A DNA stretch of 64,000 nucleotides, taken from contig NZ_JACOOK010000008.1 in the NCBI RefSeq assembly GCF_014288115.1, positions 21,198-85,197 on the forward strand, read 5' to 3'. Both the position numbers and the translations under genes were made by a program. The notes under the pieces are model-generated. The model searched no databases, was not told the origin of the DNA, and worked only from the letters and a program-made list of their open reading frames with translations. The stretch is from Alistipes_A hominis (lineage in GTDB: Bacteria; Bacteroidota; Bacteroidia; Bacteroidales; Rikenellaceae). Every line of letters begins with the position of its first letter. The first letter of the stretch is position 1. Below are positions 1-9,849 of the stretch, in pieces.

Positions 1-1
1 G

Positions 2-145
2 AAACCCGCCTGCGTGAAAATCAGGCTGCCGCATCCCGAAGGGAAAAAACCCGTGCGGGTAACGGGCGGCACATATAACGCGGACGACGAAACGGTCGTC
101 GTCCGCCCTTTCGACGGAGAGACTGAAATACGGCTCGAATTCTAA
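2..145 (+). CDS. C-terminal end of an unidentified protein (5' end outside window)
   Basis: An open frame enters at the left edge and stops with TAA at 143-145, giving 47 residues that end in EIRLEF. The alternating polar/hydrophobic pattern suggests beta strands, as in the C-terminal beta-sandwich of many glycan-active enzymes. The next genes on this strand include a sialidase-fold protein and a rhamnosidase, so a carbohydrate role is plausible, but the fragment is too short to assign. A hairpin follows directly after the stop codon. Confidence 0.5.
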   Translation, partial: KPACVKIRLPHPEGKKPVRVTGGTYNADDETVVVRPFDGETEIRLEF

Positions 146-146
146 A

Positions 147-172
147 CATTCGGATTCCCGAGAATCCGAATG
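147..172 (+). terminator. Hairpin after the first gene fragment
   Basis: An 11-bp perfect stem (147-157 pairing with 162-172) with a 4-nt loop lies 1 base after the stop codon. There is no clear T tract, so it may act as a weak terminator or an mRNA 3' end stabiliser. Confidence 0.45.
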
Positions 173-282
173 CGGACGACACGCCTTACGCTCCCACGAA
201 GATCGCCTGCCGGATCGCCGACGCCGCGTCGGTGCGAAATACGAAAATCTTTCGTAAATTCGCGTCGTTGTTTTTCGTATCG

Positions 283-951
283 ATGAAAAATCTTGTGGGC
301 AGATACCTGTTGTTCGTGACCGGGCTTTATTTCCTGGCCGCCGGAATCGTGCTGATCCTGCGTTCGTCGTTGGGGACAACCCCGATATCGAGCGTGAACT
401 ACGTGTTGAGCCTCAACAGCGCGCTGACGTTGGGAACCTGGACATTCGTGATAAACATGCTGCTTATCGCCGGACAGTTCTGGTTTATTCGCGACCGCAT
501 GACGCGACGCGACACGGTCGAAATCCTGTTACAGATGCCTTTTTCGTTGCTTTTCGGGCTGTTCATCGATTTCAACATGGTCCTGACGCAACATCTGCTG
601 CCGCCGAACTACGCAGCGGCGATCGTACTGCTGTTGGCCGGCTGTATCGTGCAGTCGATCGGCGTCGTACTGGAGATCAAACCCCGCGTGGTCATGATGA
701 GCGCCGAAGGATTCGTCAACTACGCCTCGCGGCGCTATAATACGGATTTCGGAAAATTCAAAGTCGCTTTCGACATCTCGCTCGTAACGGTTGCCACGCT
801 GCTGTCGCTCCTGCTGGCACGGCGCATCGAAGGCGTGCGCGAAGGAACACTGATCGCCGCTTGCAGCACGGGATACATCGTCAGTTTTCTGAACCGCAGG
901 ATACTCACGCGGGCGACGCTCCGCCGCGTACTGCCGATCAAAGGAATATAG
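283..951 (+). CDS. YczE/YitT-like integral membrane protein
   Basis: This 222-residue protein is almost entirely hydrophobic, with about five membrane segments. It carries the stretch LRSSLGTTPISS near residue 30, which is typical of the YczE/YyaS/YitT family of inner-membrane proteins with no proven substrate. The frame is open from a GTG at 232, but the ATG at 283 (MKNLVGRYLL) places the first transmembrane helix at the usual distance from the N terminus, so 283 is preferred. It sits alone between the left-edge gene and the sialidase-like gene on the same strand, with about 130 bp to the latter. The molecular function is unknown. Confidence 0.75.
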   Translation: MKNLVGRYLLFVTGLYFLAAGIVLILRSSLGTTPISSVNYVLSLNSALTLGTWTFVINMLLIAGQFWFIRDRMTRRDTVEILLQMPFSLLFGLFIDFNMVLTQHLLPPNYAAAIVLLLAGCIVQSIGVVLEIKPRVVMMSAEGFVNYASRRYNTDFGKFKVAFDISLVTVATLLSLLLARRIEGVREGTLIAACSTGYIVSFLNRRILTRATLRRVLPIKGI

Positions 952-1079
952 CCGTCGCTTCGGAGAACGCCGCCGAAAATTCGACATCTCGAATTTTATT
1001 CGTATTTTTATCCGCGATAGGCCGACTGTCGGCAGCCGGACATCCGGAATATCCGACGTACAATAAAACGAAGCCCAGT

Positions 1080-2213
1080 ATGCAAAAACCTTATCGACTG
1101 TTTTTACCCGTCCTCCTTTTTTTCTGCATTGCCGGCCCGAAAGCCGCTTATCCGAAAATCCCGGCGGAACCGGCGCTACAAACGGAACCGGAACGCGCCG
1201 TGAACGTCGAAGGGAAAGACGCGGCCCTGACGGAACGGGATTTCCTGTTCGGCGACGACCGTCCTTTCAAACAGTGCCATGCATCCACGCTGGTAGGACT
1301 CGACGACGGCAATTTCCTGGTAGCATGGTTCGGCGGAGACAAGGAGAGCGCGGACAACGTAGCCATATGGCTGTCCAAAGGCAAGCCGGGCAACTGGTCG
1401 GCGCCTCGCCGAGTCGCGAAAATCCGCGACGACGCCCACTGGAATCCGGTGCTGTTCCGCGACGGGAAGGGAAAAGTTTATCTTTTTTTCAAAGCGGGGA
1501 AAAAAATAACCGAATGGGAGACCTGGTGGACGGCTTCGTCGGACGACGGAACGACCTGGTCGAAACCCGTCGAACTCGTCAAAGGCGACCGGGGAGGCCG
1601 GGGCCCTGTTCGCAATAAGCCCATCGTCCTATCGAACGGCGTATGGCTGGCCGGCGCATCGTTCGAAAGCGAGACGGGCGACAAACACTGGGACGTATTC
1701 GTCGACCGCAGCAGCAACAACGGCAGAACATGGAAGGCGACGCCCTTTCTGGAACTGGACCGCAGCAATTTCAGGGGACACGGGGTCATCCAGCCCACGC
1801 TCTGGGAATCGGAGCCGGGAATCGTCCACATGCTCGTACGCAGCAGCAACGCCCGCATCTACCGGAGCGACTCGAAAGACTACGGAAAATCCTGGTGTCC
1901 GCTCTACCCGACCGACATGCCGAACAACAACAGCGGCATCGACCTGATAAAACTCCCGGACGGCGTGCTGGTTCTGGCATACAATCCGGTCGGCGGCGAT
2001 GCGGGGTCGAGGTCGCTGCTCAACTTGGCCGTATCGTTCGACAACGGCAAAACGTGGCCGAAGACAATCGCGCTCGAAAACGACAATCCGCCGGCGGAGT
2101 ATTCCTACCCGGCGATTATCGCCCACGGAGACCGTGTGGCGGTCACTTACACGTGGAACCGGCAACGCATCGTTTTTTGGGAGTTCGCAAACGATGCTCT
2201 GGAGGCCCGATAA
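1080..2213 (+). CDS. Exported sialidase-fold (BNR/Asp-box) glycan-active protein
   Basis: The 377-residue product starts at ATG 1080 with a hydrophobic signal peptide (MQKPYRLFLPVLLFF). Four Asp-box-like motifs spaced around a six-bladed propeller are visible: SSDDGTTW (about residue 153), SSNNGRTW (210), SKDYGKSW (265) and SFDNGKTW (318). This is the BNR_2 sialidase superfamily, which includes exo-alpha-sialidases and also enzymes with other specificities, some acting on rhamnose-glucuronate linkages. The stop codon is only 10 bp before the GH78 rhamnosidase gene, so the two are probably co-transcribed and act on the same glycan. True sialidase activity is therefore not certain. It is likely periplasmic. 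Confidence 0.8.
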   Translation: MQKPYRLFLPVLLFFCIAGPKAAYPKIPAEPALQTEPERAVNVEGKDAALTERDFLFGDDRPFKQCHASTLVGLDDGNFLVAWFGGDKESADNVAIWLSKGKPGNWSAPRRVAKIRDDAHWNPVLFRDGKGKVYLFFKAGKKITEWETWWTASSDDGTTWSKPVELVKGDRGGRGPVRNKPIVLSNGVWLAGASFESETGDKHWDVFVDRSSNNGRTWKATPFLELDRSNFRGHGVIQPTLWESEPGIVHMLVRSSNARIYRSDSKDYGKSWCPLYPTDMPNNNSGIDLIKLPDGVLVLAYNPVGGDAGSRSLLNLAVSFDNGKTWPKTIALENDNPPAEYSYPAIIAHGDRVAVTYTWNRQRIVFWEFANDALEAR

Positions 2214-2223
2214 TCATTTACCC

Positions 2224-4968
2224 ATGAAAAAACTATTGTTATCCGCCCTGCTGCTACTGACCGGCAGCCTATTTGCGAACGAGCGCATAGCCCGCCTCCG
2301 CTGCGAAGAGATGACCGACCCGATCGGGATCGACGTATTGCAGCCGCGGCTGAGCTGGGAACTCGAATCCGACCGGCGGGGCGTGCTTCAGACGGCTTAC
2401 CGGATCCTCGTCGCTACGGACAAGACTCTGCTCGACCGCGACCAGGGCGACATGTGGGATTCGGGAGAGATCGAAAGCGACGCGACGTCGGGGATAAAAT
2501 ATGCGGGAAAGCCGCTGCAGCGCAACAGCTATTACTACTGGAAGGTAAAAGCGAATACCAACAAAGGAGAAACGGCATGGAGCGAACCGGCGCTATGGCA
2601 GGTCGGGCTTCTTCAATTCCAAGACTGGGTCGGCCAATGGATCGGTTTCGACCGCCGCTTCCCGTGGGACGGCGATCCGCAAGGTTCGCGACTCTCCGCA
2701 CGCTACTTCCGCAAAGAGTTCGACTGCGACAAGGAGATCCGTTCGGCGACGGCTTATATCATCGGGCTCGGATTTTACGAACTTCGCATCAACGGCCGAA
2801 AAATAGGCGACCGGGTACTGGCTCCCGTACAGACCGAATTTACCAAAAACGTAAAGTACAATGCATTCGACGTAACGGACGCGCTGAAACGCGGCCGCAA
2901 CGCGATCGGCATAGTCCTCGGAAACGGTATGTATTTCACGATGCAGCAGTTCCAGCAAGCGTTCAAAATAAAAAACTTCGGCTATCCGAAAGTACTGTTC
3001 AACCTGGCGATCACCTACGCCGACGGCTCCTCGAGAGTGATCTTCACGAACGACTCGTGGAAGGGAACGGCCGACGGCCCCATCCGGGCCAACAACCTGT
3101 ACGACGGCGAAGAGTACGACGCGACCCGGGAGTTTCCGGACTGGGACGCGCCGGGATTCGACGACGGCGGATGGCTGCAGGCCGAGTTCGTCCAGGAGCC
3201 GGGCGGAACCTACGAGGCGCAAACGACCGACCCGATGAAGGTCGTAAAAGAACTCGCCCCCGTCTCCGTAACGGAGAAAACGGACGGCCGGTTCATCGTC
3301 GATTTCGGGCAAAACCTGACGGGATGGATGCGTTTCAGCGTCCGCGGAGAGCGCGGACAGACTGTCCGGCTGAGATACGCCGAATCGCTCGACGAAAACG
3401 GAGAGCTATTCACGGCCAACCTCCGGAGCGCCAAAGCCGAAGGGTTGTACACCCTGCGGGGCGGCGAACGAGAAACCTACGAACCGGCTTTTACGTACTA
3501 CGGTTTCCGATTCGTCGAAGTCTCCGGTTATCCCGGACAATGCGACCCGTCCGATTTCACGGCCTGCATGGTCTCCGACGATATGCGTACGGTAGGCAGT
3601 TTCAAAACCTCGGACGAGTTGCTCAACAGGATCTACCGCAATGCCTGGTGGGGCATTGCGGGCAACTACAAGGGAATGCCGGTGGATTGTCCGCAGCGCA
3701 ACGAAAAACAGCCGTGGCTGGGCGACCGGGGAGTAGCCGCCCTGGGAGAGAATTTCGTGTTCGACAATGCGAAGCTCTACCGCAAGTTGCTCGACGACCT
3801 GAAAAGGGCGCAGAAAGCGGACGGTTCGCTGCCGGACCTGGCGCCCGACTTCTGGCGCTATTTCAGCGACAACATGACCTGGCCCGGAGTCATGCTGATC
3901 ATAGCGGACATGCTTTATACCCAGACGGGAGACCTCTCCGCCGTATCGGATCATTACGATGCCATGAAGAAATGGCTGGCCTACATGAAAGGGCGTTACA
4001 TGACCGCGGAGTATATCGTCAGCAGGGACGTCTACGGCGACTGGTGCGCGCCTCCCTCTACGGCCGAGGCCGGGAAAGGATTGAGCGGGAACGTGAAAAA
4101 ACCGAACCCGCTCCTATCCACGGCATACTATTATCATTTCACCGGACTGATGCAAAAATTCGCCGAACTGACCGGCAGGCCGCAGGATAAAGCCTATTAC
4201 GCCGAGCTGGGCGAAAACATCAAAAACGGATTCAACCGCAGGTTCTACCGTTCCGAGGACGGCTATTACGACAATGGGGAACTCACATCCAACCTGTTGC
4301 CGGTAGCGTTCGGAATGGTGCCGGCGGAAGAACTGCCCCGCGTGACCGCTTACGTCGGCAACCTCGTCGAGGTGAAGAATCGGGGCCACCTGAGTACGGG
4401 CGTCATCGGCACCCAATGGCTGATGAAAACGCTGTCGGGCATCGGCCGTCCGGATCTCGCGCTCGGCATCGCCTTGAAGAAAACCTACCCGAGTTGGGGT
4501 TATATGATAACGCATGGCGCCACGACGATCTGGGAGCTCTGGAATTTCGATACGGCCGCACCCGATATGAATTCGCAAAACCACGTGATGATGCTCGGCG
4601 ACCTGCTGGTATGGTTTTACGAGAACCTTGCAGGCATCCGAACCGATCCCGCGAAACCGGCCTTCCGGCGGATCGTCATGAATCCCGACTTTCCCGAAGG
4701 ACTCGACTTCGTCGAAGCGTCCCACCATTCGGTTTCCGGAAAAATAGAGAGCAGGTGGCGGCGGACGAAGCGCAAAAAAACGGAATGGAATATCCGGATA
4801 CCGGCCAATTGCAGCGCCGAGGTACACTTCCCCGCAGCGGCGAGGGAAAAGATCACCGAATCGGGACATACCGTCGCGGCGAACGACGAAAACATCAGGT
4901 ATCGGGGCACCGTAAACGGCAAACAGGTGTTCGAAGTGCTGTCCGGCGAATATAGCTTCGTATTTTAA
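2224..4968 (+). CDS. Alpha-L-rhamnosidase, GH78 family
   Basis: The 914-residue protein begins at ATG 2224 with a signal peptide (MKKLLLSALLLLTGSLFA). The order is an N-terminal Ig-like domain (PRLSWEL near residue 40), beta-sandwich domains with the FYELRINGRKIGD motif (about residue 180), and an (alpha/alpha)6 barrel. The barrel holds the hallmark DCPQRNEKQPWLGDRG (about 488-503), whose acidic residues include the likely general acid, and WGYMITHGATTIWELWN (about 757-773), whose Glu is the likely base. A C-terminal beta-sandwich ends the protein. GH78 enzymes remove terminal alpha-L-rhamnose from pectic, arabinogalactan or flavonoid glycosides. Length matches the family. It is paired with the upstream sialidase-fold gene and closed by a strong hairpin. 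Confidence 0.95.
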   Translation: MKKLLLSALLLLTGSLFANERIARLRCEEMTDPIGIDVLQPRLSWELESDRRGVLQTAYRILVATDKTLLDRDQGDMWDSGEIESDATSGIKYAGKPLQRNSYYYWKVKANTNKGETAWSEPALWQVGLLQFQDWVGQWIGFDRRFPWDGDPQGSRLSARYFRKEFDCDKEIRSATAYIIGLGFYELRINGRKIGDRVLAPVQTEFTKNVKYNAFDVTDALKRGRNAIGIVLGNGMYFTMQQFQQAFKIKNFGYPKVLFNLAITYADGSSRVIFTNDSWKGTADGPIRANNLYDGEEYDATREFPDWDAPGFDDGGWLQAEFVQEPGGTYEAQTTDPMKVVKELAPVSVTEKTDGRFIVDFGQNLTGWMRFSVRGERGQTVRLRYAESLDENGELFTANLRSAKAEGLYTLRGGERETYEPAFTYYGFRFVEVSGYPGQCDPSDFTACMVSDDMRTVGSFKTSDELLNRIYRNAWWGIAGNYKGMPVDCPQRNEKQPWLGDRGVAALGENFVFDNAKLYRKLLDDLKRAQKADGSLPDLAPDFWRYFSDNMTWPGVMLIIADMLYTQTGDLSAVSDHYDAMKKWLAYMKGRYMTAEYIVSRDVYGDWCAPPSTAEAGKGLSGNVKKPNPLLSTAYYYHFTGLMQKFAELTGRPQDKAYYAELGENIKNGFNRRFYRSEDGYYDNGELTSNLLPVAFGMVPAEELPRVTAYVGNLVEVKNRGHLSTGVIGTQWLMKTLSGIGRPDLALGIALKKTYPSWGYMITHGATTIWELWNFDTAAPDMNSQNHVMMLGDLLVWFYENLAGIRTDPAKPAFRRIVMNPDFPEGLDFVEASHHSVSGKIESRWRRTKRKKTEWNIRIPANCSAEVHFPAAAREKITESGHTVAANDENIRYRGTVNGKQVFEVLSGEYSFVF

Positions 4969-4990
4969 CCCGATTTACAAACGACGATCA

Positions 4991-5031
4991 ATCAAAATCG
5001 CCTGAGGCCGATGGCCTCAGGCGATTTTGAT
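4991..5031. terminator. Strong hairpin terminator between convergent genes
   Basis: A perfect 19-bp stem (4991-5009 with 5013-5031) and 3-nt loop separates the rhamnosidase (plus strand) from the last capsule gene (minus strand). The stem ends in A4/T4 runs on both strands, so it can serve both directions. Confidence 0.85.
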
Positions 5032-5123
5032 CCGCATACCGGAAAAAATAAATACGAATATTTTGCCCACTGAGCGGAACCGCCCTCAAGTCGGATATAC
5101 AAGCCGGCCCGTTCGGGACGCCC

Positions 5124-6254
5124 TCATGTCACCGGCATTTTACGCTGTTCCCAATAAACTTTTTTGTAACGATCGGTCATAAGTTCGCTCGTAAACAGGG
5201 CATATGCCCGTTTGCGGGCCGCTTGTCCGAAAGAATCCCGAAGTTCCGGGTGCCGGATCAGGGTCATCATATTTTTCGCCAAAGCCTGCGGATCACGCGG
5301 ATTGCATAACAGTCCGGTTTCTCCGTCCGAAACGACCTCGGGAATACCTTCCACGTTGGTCGCAACTACCGGAAGCCCGTAATGGGCGGCTTCGACGAAA
5401 ATCAATCCGAAAGATTCGTAGATCGAAGACATCGCAAAAATATCGTGCGAAACATAGAACGATGAAACATCTTGCTGCCATCCGGCCAAATCGATACTGG
5501 CCGTCAAACCATTGTCTCGGATAAAACGCTTGCACTCCCCGTATTTTTCGCCGTCTCCGACCATAGTAAACTTTGCGTCGGGGTATTCCCCGATAAGGAT
5601 TTTCGCCGCTTCGAGAAAAGTCAGAGGGTCTTTCTGCGTATCCAGCCTGCCGACAAAAAGAATCCGGGGCGTCGTTCCTTTCTGAGAAACCGGAAGATGT
5701 CCCGGATAAGCGGAAAAATCTATCCCGTTATAAACGGTCGAAACTTTACGGGCGCACCATTTGAAATATTTGCTGTAATAACGGTTGACCAGGATGATTC
5801 TGTCGCAAAACAACGACGCAAACATCTCGCATCCCCAGTAAAACAGCCACCGGGGAAGCCCGACGAATTTATGAAAGGCCAGTCCGTGCACGGTATGTAT
5901 TACCCGCGGCGTACGGGCCAACGTCGCCGCTATGCGCCCGACCACACCCGGTTTCGTGGAATGGGTATGTACGATGTCAAATCTTTCCCGCCGGCATAAC
6001 CGATAAATCTCCCGGACAGCTCCGATATCCGACAATCCGATCGCTCGCTTCATTTTATTCGAGTAGATAACCCGAACGCCGGCTCTCCGGAATTCTCTTT
6101 CACACTGCTCCCGATCGCCGACGTCCGTCGAATCGCTGAAAAGTATCCATTTGTCATACTGGCTATCGGGCAGACTCTTCATAATCTCCAGAGATACGCG
6201 TTGTACGCCGGATAATTTCGGAAGCACCTGAATGTGCAGAATTTTTGTTTTCAT
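5124..6254 (-). CDS. Glycosyltransferase family 4 protein (capsule operon)
   Basis: The 376-residue protein starts at ATG 6254 (MKTKILHIQ); a GTG five codons upstream is less likely. The N-terminal Rossmann domain shows the GT4 signature FDIVHTHSTKPGVVGR (about residue 85) and the C-terminal domain shows GRLDTQKDP and the E-x7-E motif ESFGLIFVEA, which binds the nucleotide-sugar donor. These retaining enzymes add sugars to the lipid-linked repeat unit at the cytoplasmic membrane face. It is the last gene of the capsule operon, separated by about 175 bp from the preceding WbsX-type gene. Donor and acceptor cannot be read from the sequence. Confidence 0.9.
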   Translation of the reverse strand: MKTKILHIQVLPKLSGVQRVSLEIMKSLPDSQYDKWILFSDSTDVGDREQCEREFRRAGVRVIYSNKMKRAIGLSDIGAVREIYRLCRRERFDIVHTHSTKPGVVGRIAATLARTPRVIHTVHGLAFHKFVGLPRWLFYWGCEMFASLFCDRIILVNRYYSKYFKWCARKVSTVYNGIDFSAYPGHLPVSQKGTTPRILFVGRLDTQKDPLTFLEAAKILIGEYPDAKFTMVGDGEKYGECKRFIRDNGLTASIDLAGWQQDVSSFYVSHDIFAMSSIYESFGLIFVEAAHYGLPVVATNVEGIPEVVSDGETGLLCNPRDPQALAKNMMTLIRHPELRDSFGQAARKRAYALFTSELMTDRYKKVYWEQRKMPVT

Positions 6255-6429
6255 AATTGATATATGCACCGAACAGTCCTATACGGGCAGCAACAACGCG
6301 GCGCCGATACAGGACTATCCGGTATTATTTGTTCGATTGAATTTTAAAGCCGAATGTAAACAGGGACAATAACTAGCGAAACAGAATACCGAAAGTCATA
6401 ACAGAGATTCAATCGGCAACCTGCGCATC

Positions 6430-7569
6430 CTACAGCGCACTCAGATTTTGATTCACACGCTTTACGATCTCCAGATAACGGTAACCGTTTTTCAAGTCGG
6501 GTTCAAGATAAGCGCCTTCCGACCATTCGTTCCATGCATTGAAAAACACATAAGGAGAGTCGTGCTCCCGCGCCTTTTTCATGAGTTCGGTCAGGTTGTT
6601 TTCCATGGAGTCGAAAGAGAGCCCCCGGTATATTTTTGCCTTGTTTTTGTAGCGGGCCGTATTATCCCAGTCAAAAAACGCCGTTTCATAAATATCGACA
6701 GACTCTTTGAATTCGGGACAATAAGCATTTTTTAAAATCACCTCCCACAATTCATTCGCATCGATGATTTGATAGCTGCGTATACTTTGATTGATTTTAC
6801 GCAAATAATTTTGAATGCTTTCCGGGAGTTTGCGCAGCCAGTAAAAACGATCCGTTAGATTCTGATGTTTGAAATGTTTCGAACCGAAGGCTTCCCGTGG
6901 CTGCGTTTTTAACAAACCATCATATGATTTTAGAAAATCGCAGGAAGGATATTGGTGTCCTTTGACGGCCATCAGGTATAAGCCGGGCAGGCCGCTTTCT
7001 TCCGCCCATTTACGCCAGTATCCGAACATTTCCTGCGTATTCGCAATAATAAACGGCTGATAAATCAACAATAAAGGCTTATTGTCGATGCGGATTGCCC
7101 GCTCGTCTTTGAAAAACGGCAACAGGTAATCGAAATGCCTGCGCCACAGATCTACATTGTCCGTATGATTCTGTTGTATCAATACCGCTTCGGGATGTCC
7201 TATCCATGCCCGTGTCCAGGTCTCGTTGGCCCAGGTCAGACAAAACGGAATATCAATCTGCTTATGTTCCAGAAAAGTCTCCAGCGGCTTCTCCAGCATC
7301 AATTTACCGTCGAACCAATAATGATAAAAAGAAAATCCTCCGACACCGTATTCCGAAGCCAGCCGAGCCTGTTTGGCAAGCGTCTCTTTATCACAGGGGT
7401 TGTAATAGTTTCCATCTATGGGGATACGGGGTTGATAGTGTCCGTTAAACAGCGGTTTTGCATTTTGCACCAGTTGCCAATCATGAAATCCGGCCCCCCA
7501 CCACACGTCGTTTTCCGGAATAGCGTGAAACTGAGGGAAATAAAATGCAATAAGTTTCGGAATAGTCAT
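6430..7569 (-). CDS. WbsX-type polysaccharide biosynthesis protein (GH99-like domain)
   Basis: The 379-residue product has the N-terminal signature KLIAFYFPQFHAIPEND followed by WWGAGFHDW and FSFYHYWFDGK (about residues 95-107), and NAWNEWSEGAYLEPD near residue 345. These define the WbsX family (glycosyltransferase WbsX / glycoside hydrolase 99-like), found widely in O-antigen and capsule clusters. Its start codon overlaps the stop of the preceding GT4 gene in an ATGA arrangement (7566-7569), which implies translational coupling. Whether it transfers or trims sugars is not settled for the family. Confidence 0.88.
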   Translation of the reverse strand: MTIPKLIAFYFPQFHAIPENDVWWGAGFHDWQLVQNAKPLFNGHYQPRIPIDGNYYNPCDKETLAKQARLASEYGVGGFSFYHYWFDGKLMLEKPLETFLEHKQIDIPFCLTWANETWTRAWIGHPEAVLIQQNHTDNVDLWRRHFDYLLPFFKDERAIRIDNKPLLLIYQPFIIANTQEMFGYWRKWAEESGLPGLYLMAVKGHQYPSCDFLKSYDGLLKTQPREAFGSKHFKHQNLTDRFYWLRKLPESIQNYLRKINQSIRSYQIIDANELWEVILKNAYCPEFKESVDIYETAFFDWDNTARYKNKAKIYRGLSFDSMENNLTELMKKAREHDSPYVFFNAWNEWSEGAYLEPDLKNGYRYLEIVKRVNQNLSAL

Positions 7570-8687
7570 AATATGTCTTTTATCGTTAGTTCAAACTGAT
7601 GATTGAGATTTAGAAGGCGGACTTTATCATATCCGTTAGAAGACAGCCTGTTGCGAAGCCCTTCCTCCTGTAATGCTTCCAAACACTTATACAATTCGTC
7701 TTCGTCGGACGGGTCGAAAAACAGGCACTCTTCTCCGGTCAGTATCTCGTGCAAACCGGTTTCCGTCGTCGTAATGACCGCCTTCCGCTGGCTCATGGCT
7801 TCCAAAACAGTCAATCCCCACGATTCGTTCAGCGAAGGCTGGACAAGCATATCGATATCGGCAAAAAAGCCGGACACATCGTTTTGAAAAGCCCGGAACT
7901 CGGTAAACGTCTCTACATGAAGCGTACGGGCCAAATCCTGCAATTCATGCAGGCAAGGCCCGCTTCCGCATATCAGCAAATAAGGAGGATCCTGCGGATG
8001 AGAAGTATGCAACCGCGCATAAGACCGCACGAGCGCAGCGACGTTCTTCCCCGGAATCAAAGCCCCCAGATAACCGATCGTGAGAGCCGTTCCTGTTTTC
8101 TTCGAAACCGTTAAAGGCAGCTCTTTCAACGGAGGATAAGCAATCCTGTAAACGGGGAAATCGCACGCTAATTTTTGACTCCATAACCTACGGCACCGTT
8201 CGGTCACGAATACGGGAGTGATATTGGATGCCGTAAACAGTTTTCGATAGGTCGAAATCATCCAGCGGGGGAGGTAATCGGTATGTGCATTGGGCTGCTC
8301 ATGAATATGCCACAGACAGCGTTTCCCCGTAATGTAAGCGACCCATGCTCCGGGGAAATTAACAGCGCTGTTCACATAAATCCGATCGGTCTTGCGGAAC
8401 AGGCAGACAGCGATAAGCCACAAAATCGTCGGAAGGCTGTACAGGAGAACAATCAATGTCTTTAATGAGCCCGAAGCTATATTCCGGTAAGGCAATGCGC
8501 AACATCGCCTTACGGTTTCCGAACGAAGCGCTGTTCTGAAAAGGGAACCCGTTCCCAGCGGGTAATATACATCCGTTTCATACCGGGAAGAATCCGACAA
8601 CACGTTGTTGATCGCGTGCGCCAGCACGGTCTCCGCCCCTCCCATATAACCCGAATGCGCGACGATGAGGAGCCGGGTTTTAGTCAT
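7566..8687 (-). CDS. Glycosyltransferase family 4 protein (capsule operon)
   Basis: This 373-residue protein starts at ATG 8687 (MTKTRLLIVAHSG), inside the last codons of the EpsG-like gene; a GTG three codons upstream is possible. GYMGGAETVLAHAI near the N terminus is the acceptor-domain signature of GT4 enzymes, and the C-terminal half has GYLGALIPGKN and the E-x7-E motif ESWGLTVLEAMSQRK. It overlaps both neighbours by a few bases, so it is tightly coupled in the capsule operon. The sugar transferred is unknown. Confidence 0.9.
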   Translation of the reverse strand: MTKTRLLIVAHSGYMGGAETVLAHAINNVLSDSSRYETDVYYPLGTGSLFRTALRSETVRRCCALPYRNIASGSLKTLIVLLYSLPTILWLIAVCLFRKTDRIYVNSAVNFPGAWVAYITGKRCLWHIHEQPNAHTDYLPRWMISTYRKLFTASNITPVFVTERCRRLWSQKLACDFPVYRIAYPPLKELPLTVSKKTGTALTIGYLGALIPGKNVAALVRSYARLHTSHPQDPPYLLICGSGPCLHELQDLARTLHVETFTEFRAFQNDVSGFFADIDMLVQPSLNESWGLTVLEAMSQRKAVITTTETGLHEILTGEECLFFDPSDEDELYKCLEALQEEGLRNRLSSNGYDKVRLLNLNHQFELTIKDIL

Positions 8688-9849
8688 TATTTTCACGATT
8701 CATCAATTCGTACAAACGCTCCTCGCCGTTACTGGGGAGCTTAAAGATTTTATGCACGATGTAATTCTGGTACGGCGAAAAAGTCGGGATCGAAAAGAAA
8801 TAATTCTGACATTGATACCAGTTGACAAAAACGAAAACTACGAAGGTCAACTGCCGGATCAATTTCCGGGATACGATCTCGAATAACAGCGGAAATCCCA
8901 TCGTCATGCCCAACGACATGTAAAAGCCCAATCGCATATCCAGTTCGACGGATTCCCACAATACGTTTCTGAGCAGCACAAAAAGGAAAAGCAGATTCAA
9001 TATAATATTGAAATAAGGAAAACGTTCCGCCAGTTTATTTCGGTTATATACGATGACAAAGAGTATGGCCAGGTAGAAGAATACTTTAATATTGATCGGC
9101 CAGGGTTCTATATCGGAAGTCGTATAATACAATACCTTGTATAGTATATTCGACGAGAAAAGCGGTGAAATCAGATATTCGGTTATCCAACCTATAATCG
9201 GCAACTGCAAACCGATTACCAGCAATCCTGCCACGGACGTTCCCACGATCAGCCGGGACGATATTTTTTTATTCAAAAAGAAATATAACGGATAAACGAT
9301 GATCACCGACACATGAAAAGTCGCAGCTAACAGGATACAAAGCGTATAACGCCAAAACTGGCGCCTGTAAATATATCGAAGCGCCACGAAAAATACATTC
9401 AATGCGATGGCCTGTCTCAATCCGCTCATATCCATTTGAAAATAGATGAAAGCGAAGTAAGTCAACAATCCGAGGTATTTATAATCGGGCAGATAATCTT
9501 CGAATGAACGGAATAACAGTAAAGTCGTACAGAAAGAGATAAACAGAAACATGTAATTGACATCCACTCCCAACGAAATGAATATGGAATTAATAAACAG
9601 ATACCCCGGTTCGATCATCGGCACATCGAACGTACCCGTATGCAATAAATGGCTGAGATCGGAGGAACTGTCGAAAATCCGGACATACGCCAGGTAATCC
9701 GTCCCCGTTTCATACCTCCATCCGGCCGTAAACCAGAAAAAGATAAACAACAAAAATTGCAATCCCCGTTTAGTTTCCGGAGACAAACGACCGTGCAGCG
9801 AGAGGCTGCAGCATACGACGATAAATAAGAAAAAAATGAGGTAGTACAT
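8680..9849 (-). CDS. EpsG-like membrane protein, probable polysaccharide polymerase (Wzy role)
   Basis: The 389-residue protein has about ten hydrophobic segments and the EpsG-family stretch WRYETGTDYLAYVRIF near residue 45, followed by a large loop and MSGLRQAIALNVFFVALRYI (about 135-155). EpsG-type proteins occupy the place of the Wzy polymerase in many Bacteroidetes and Firmicutes capsule clusters. This is the only polymerase candidate in the operon, which supports that role by elimination. A 150-bp gap separates it from the upstream pyruvyl transferase gene, and it overlaps the next GT4 gene. Confidence 0.82.
   Translation of the reverse strand: MYYLIFFLFIVVCCSLSLHGRLSPETKRGLQFLLFIFFWFTAGWRYETGTDYLAYVRIFDSSSDLSHLLHTGTFDVPMIEPGYLFINSIFISLGVDVNYMFLFISFCTTLLLFRSFEDYLPDYKYLGLLTYFAFIYFQMDMSGLRQAIALNVFFVALRYIYRRQFWRYTLCILLAATFHVSVIIVYPLYFFLNKKISSRLIVGTSVAGLLVIGLQLPIIGWITEYLISPLFSSNILYKVLYYTTSDIEPWPINIKVFFYLAILFVIVYNRNKLAERFPYFNIILNLLFLFVLLRNVLWESVELDMRLGFYMSLGMTMGFPLLFEIVSRKLIRQLTFVVFVFVNWYQCQNYFFSIPTFSPYQNYIVHKIFKLPSNGEERLYELMNRENND

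Noticed and set aside
5204..5524. Plus-strand frame opposite the terminal GT4 gene
   Set aside because: Antisense to a gene with clear GT4 motifs; no supporting features.
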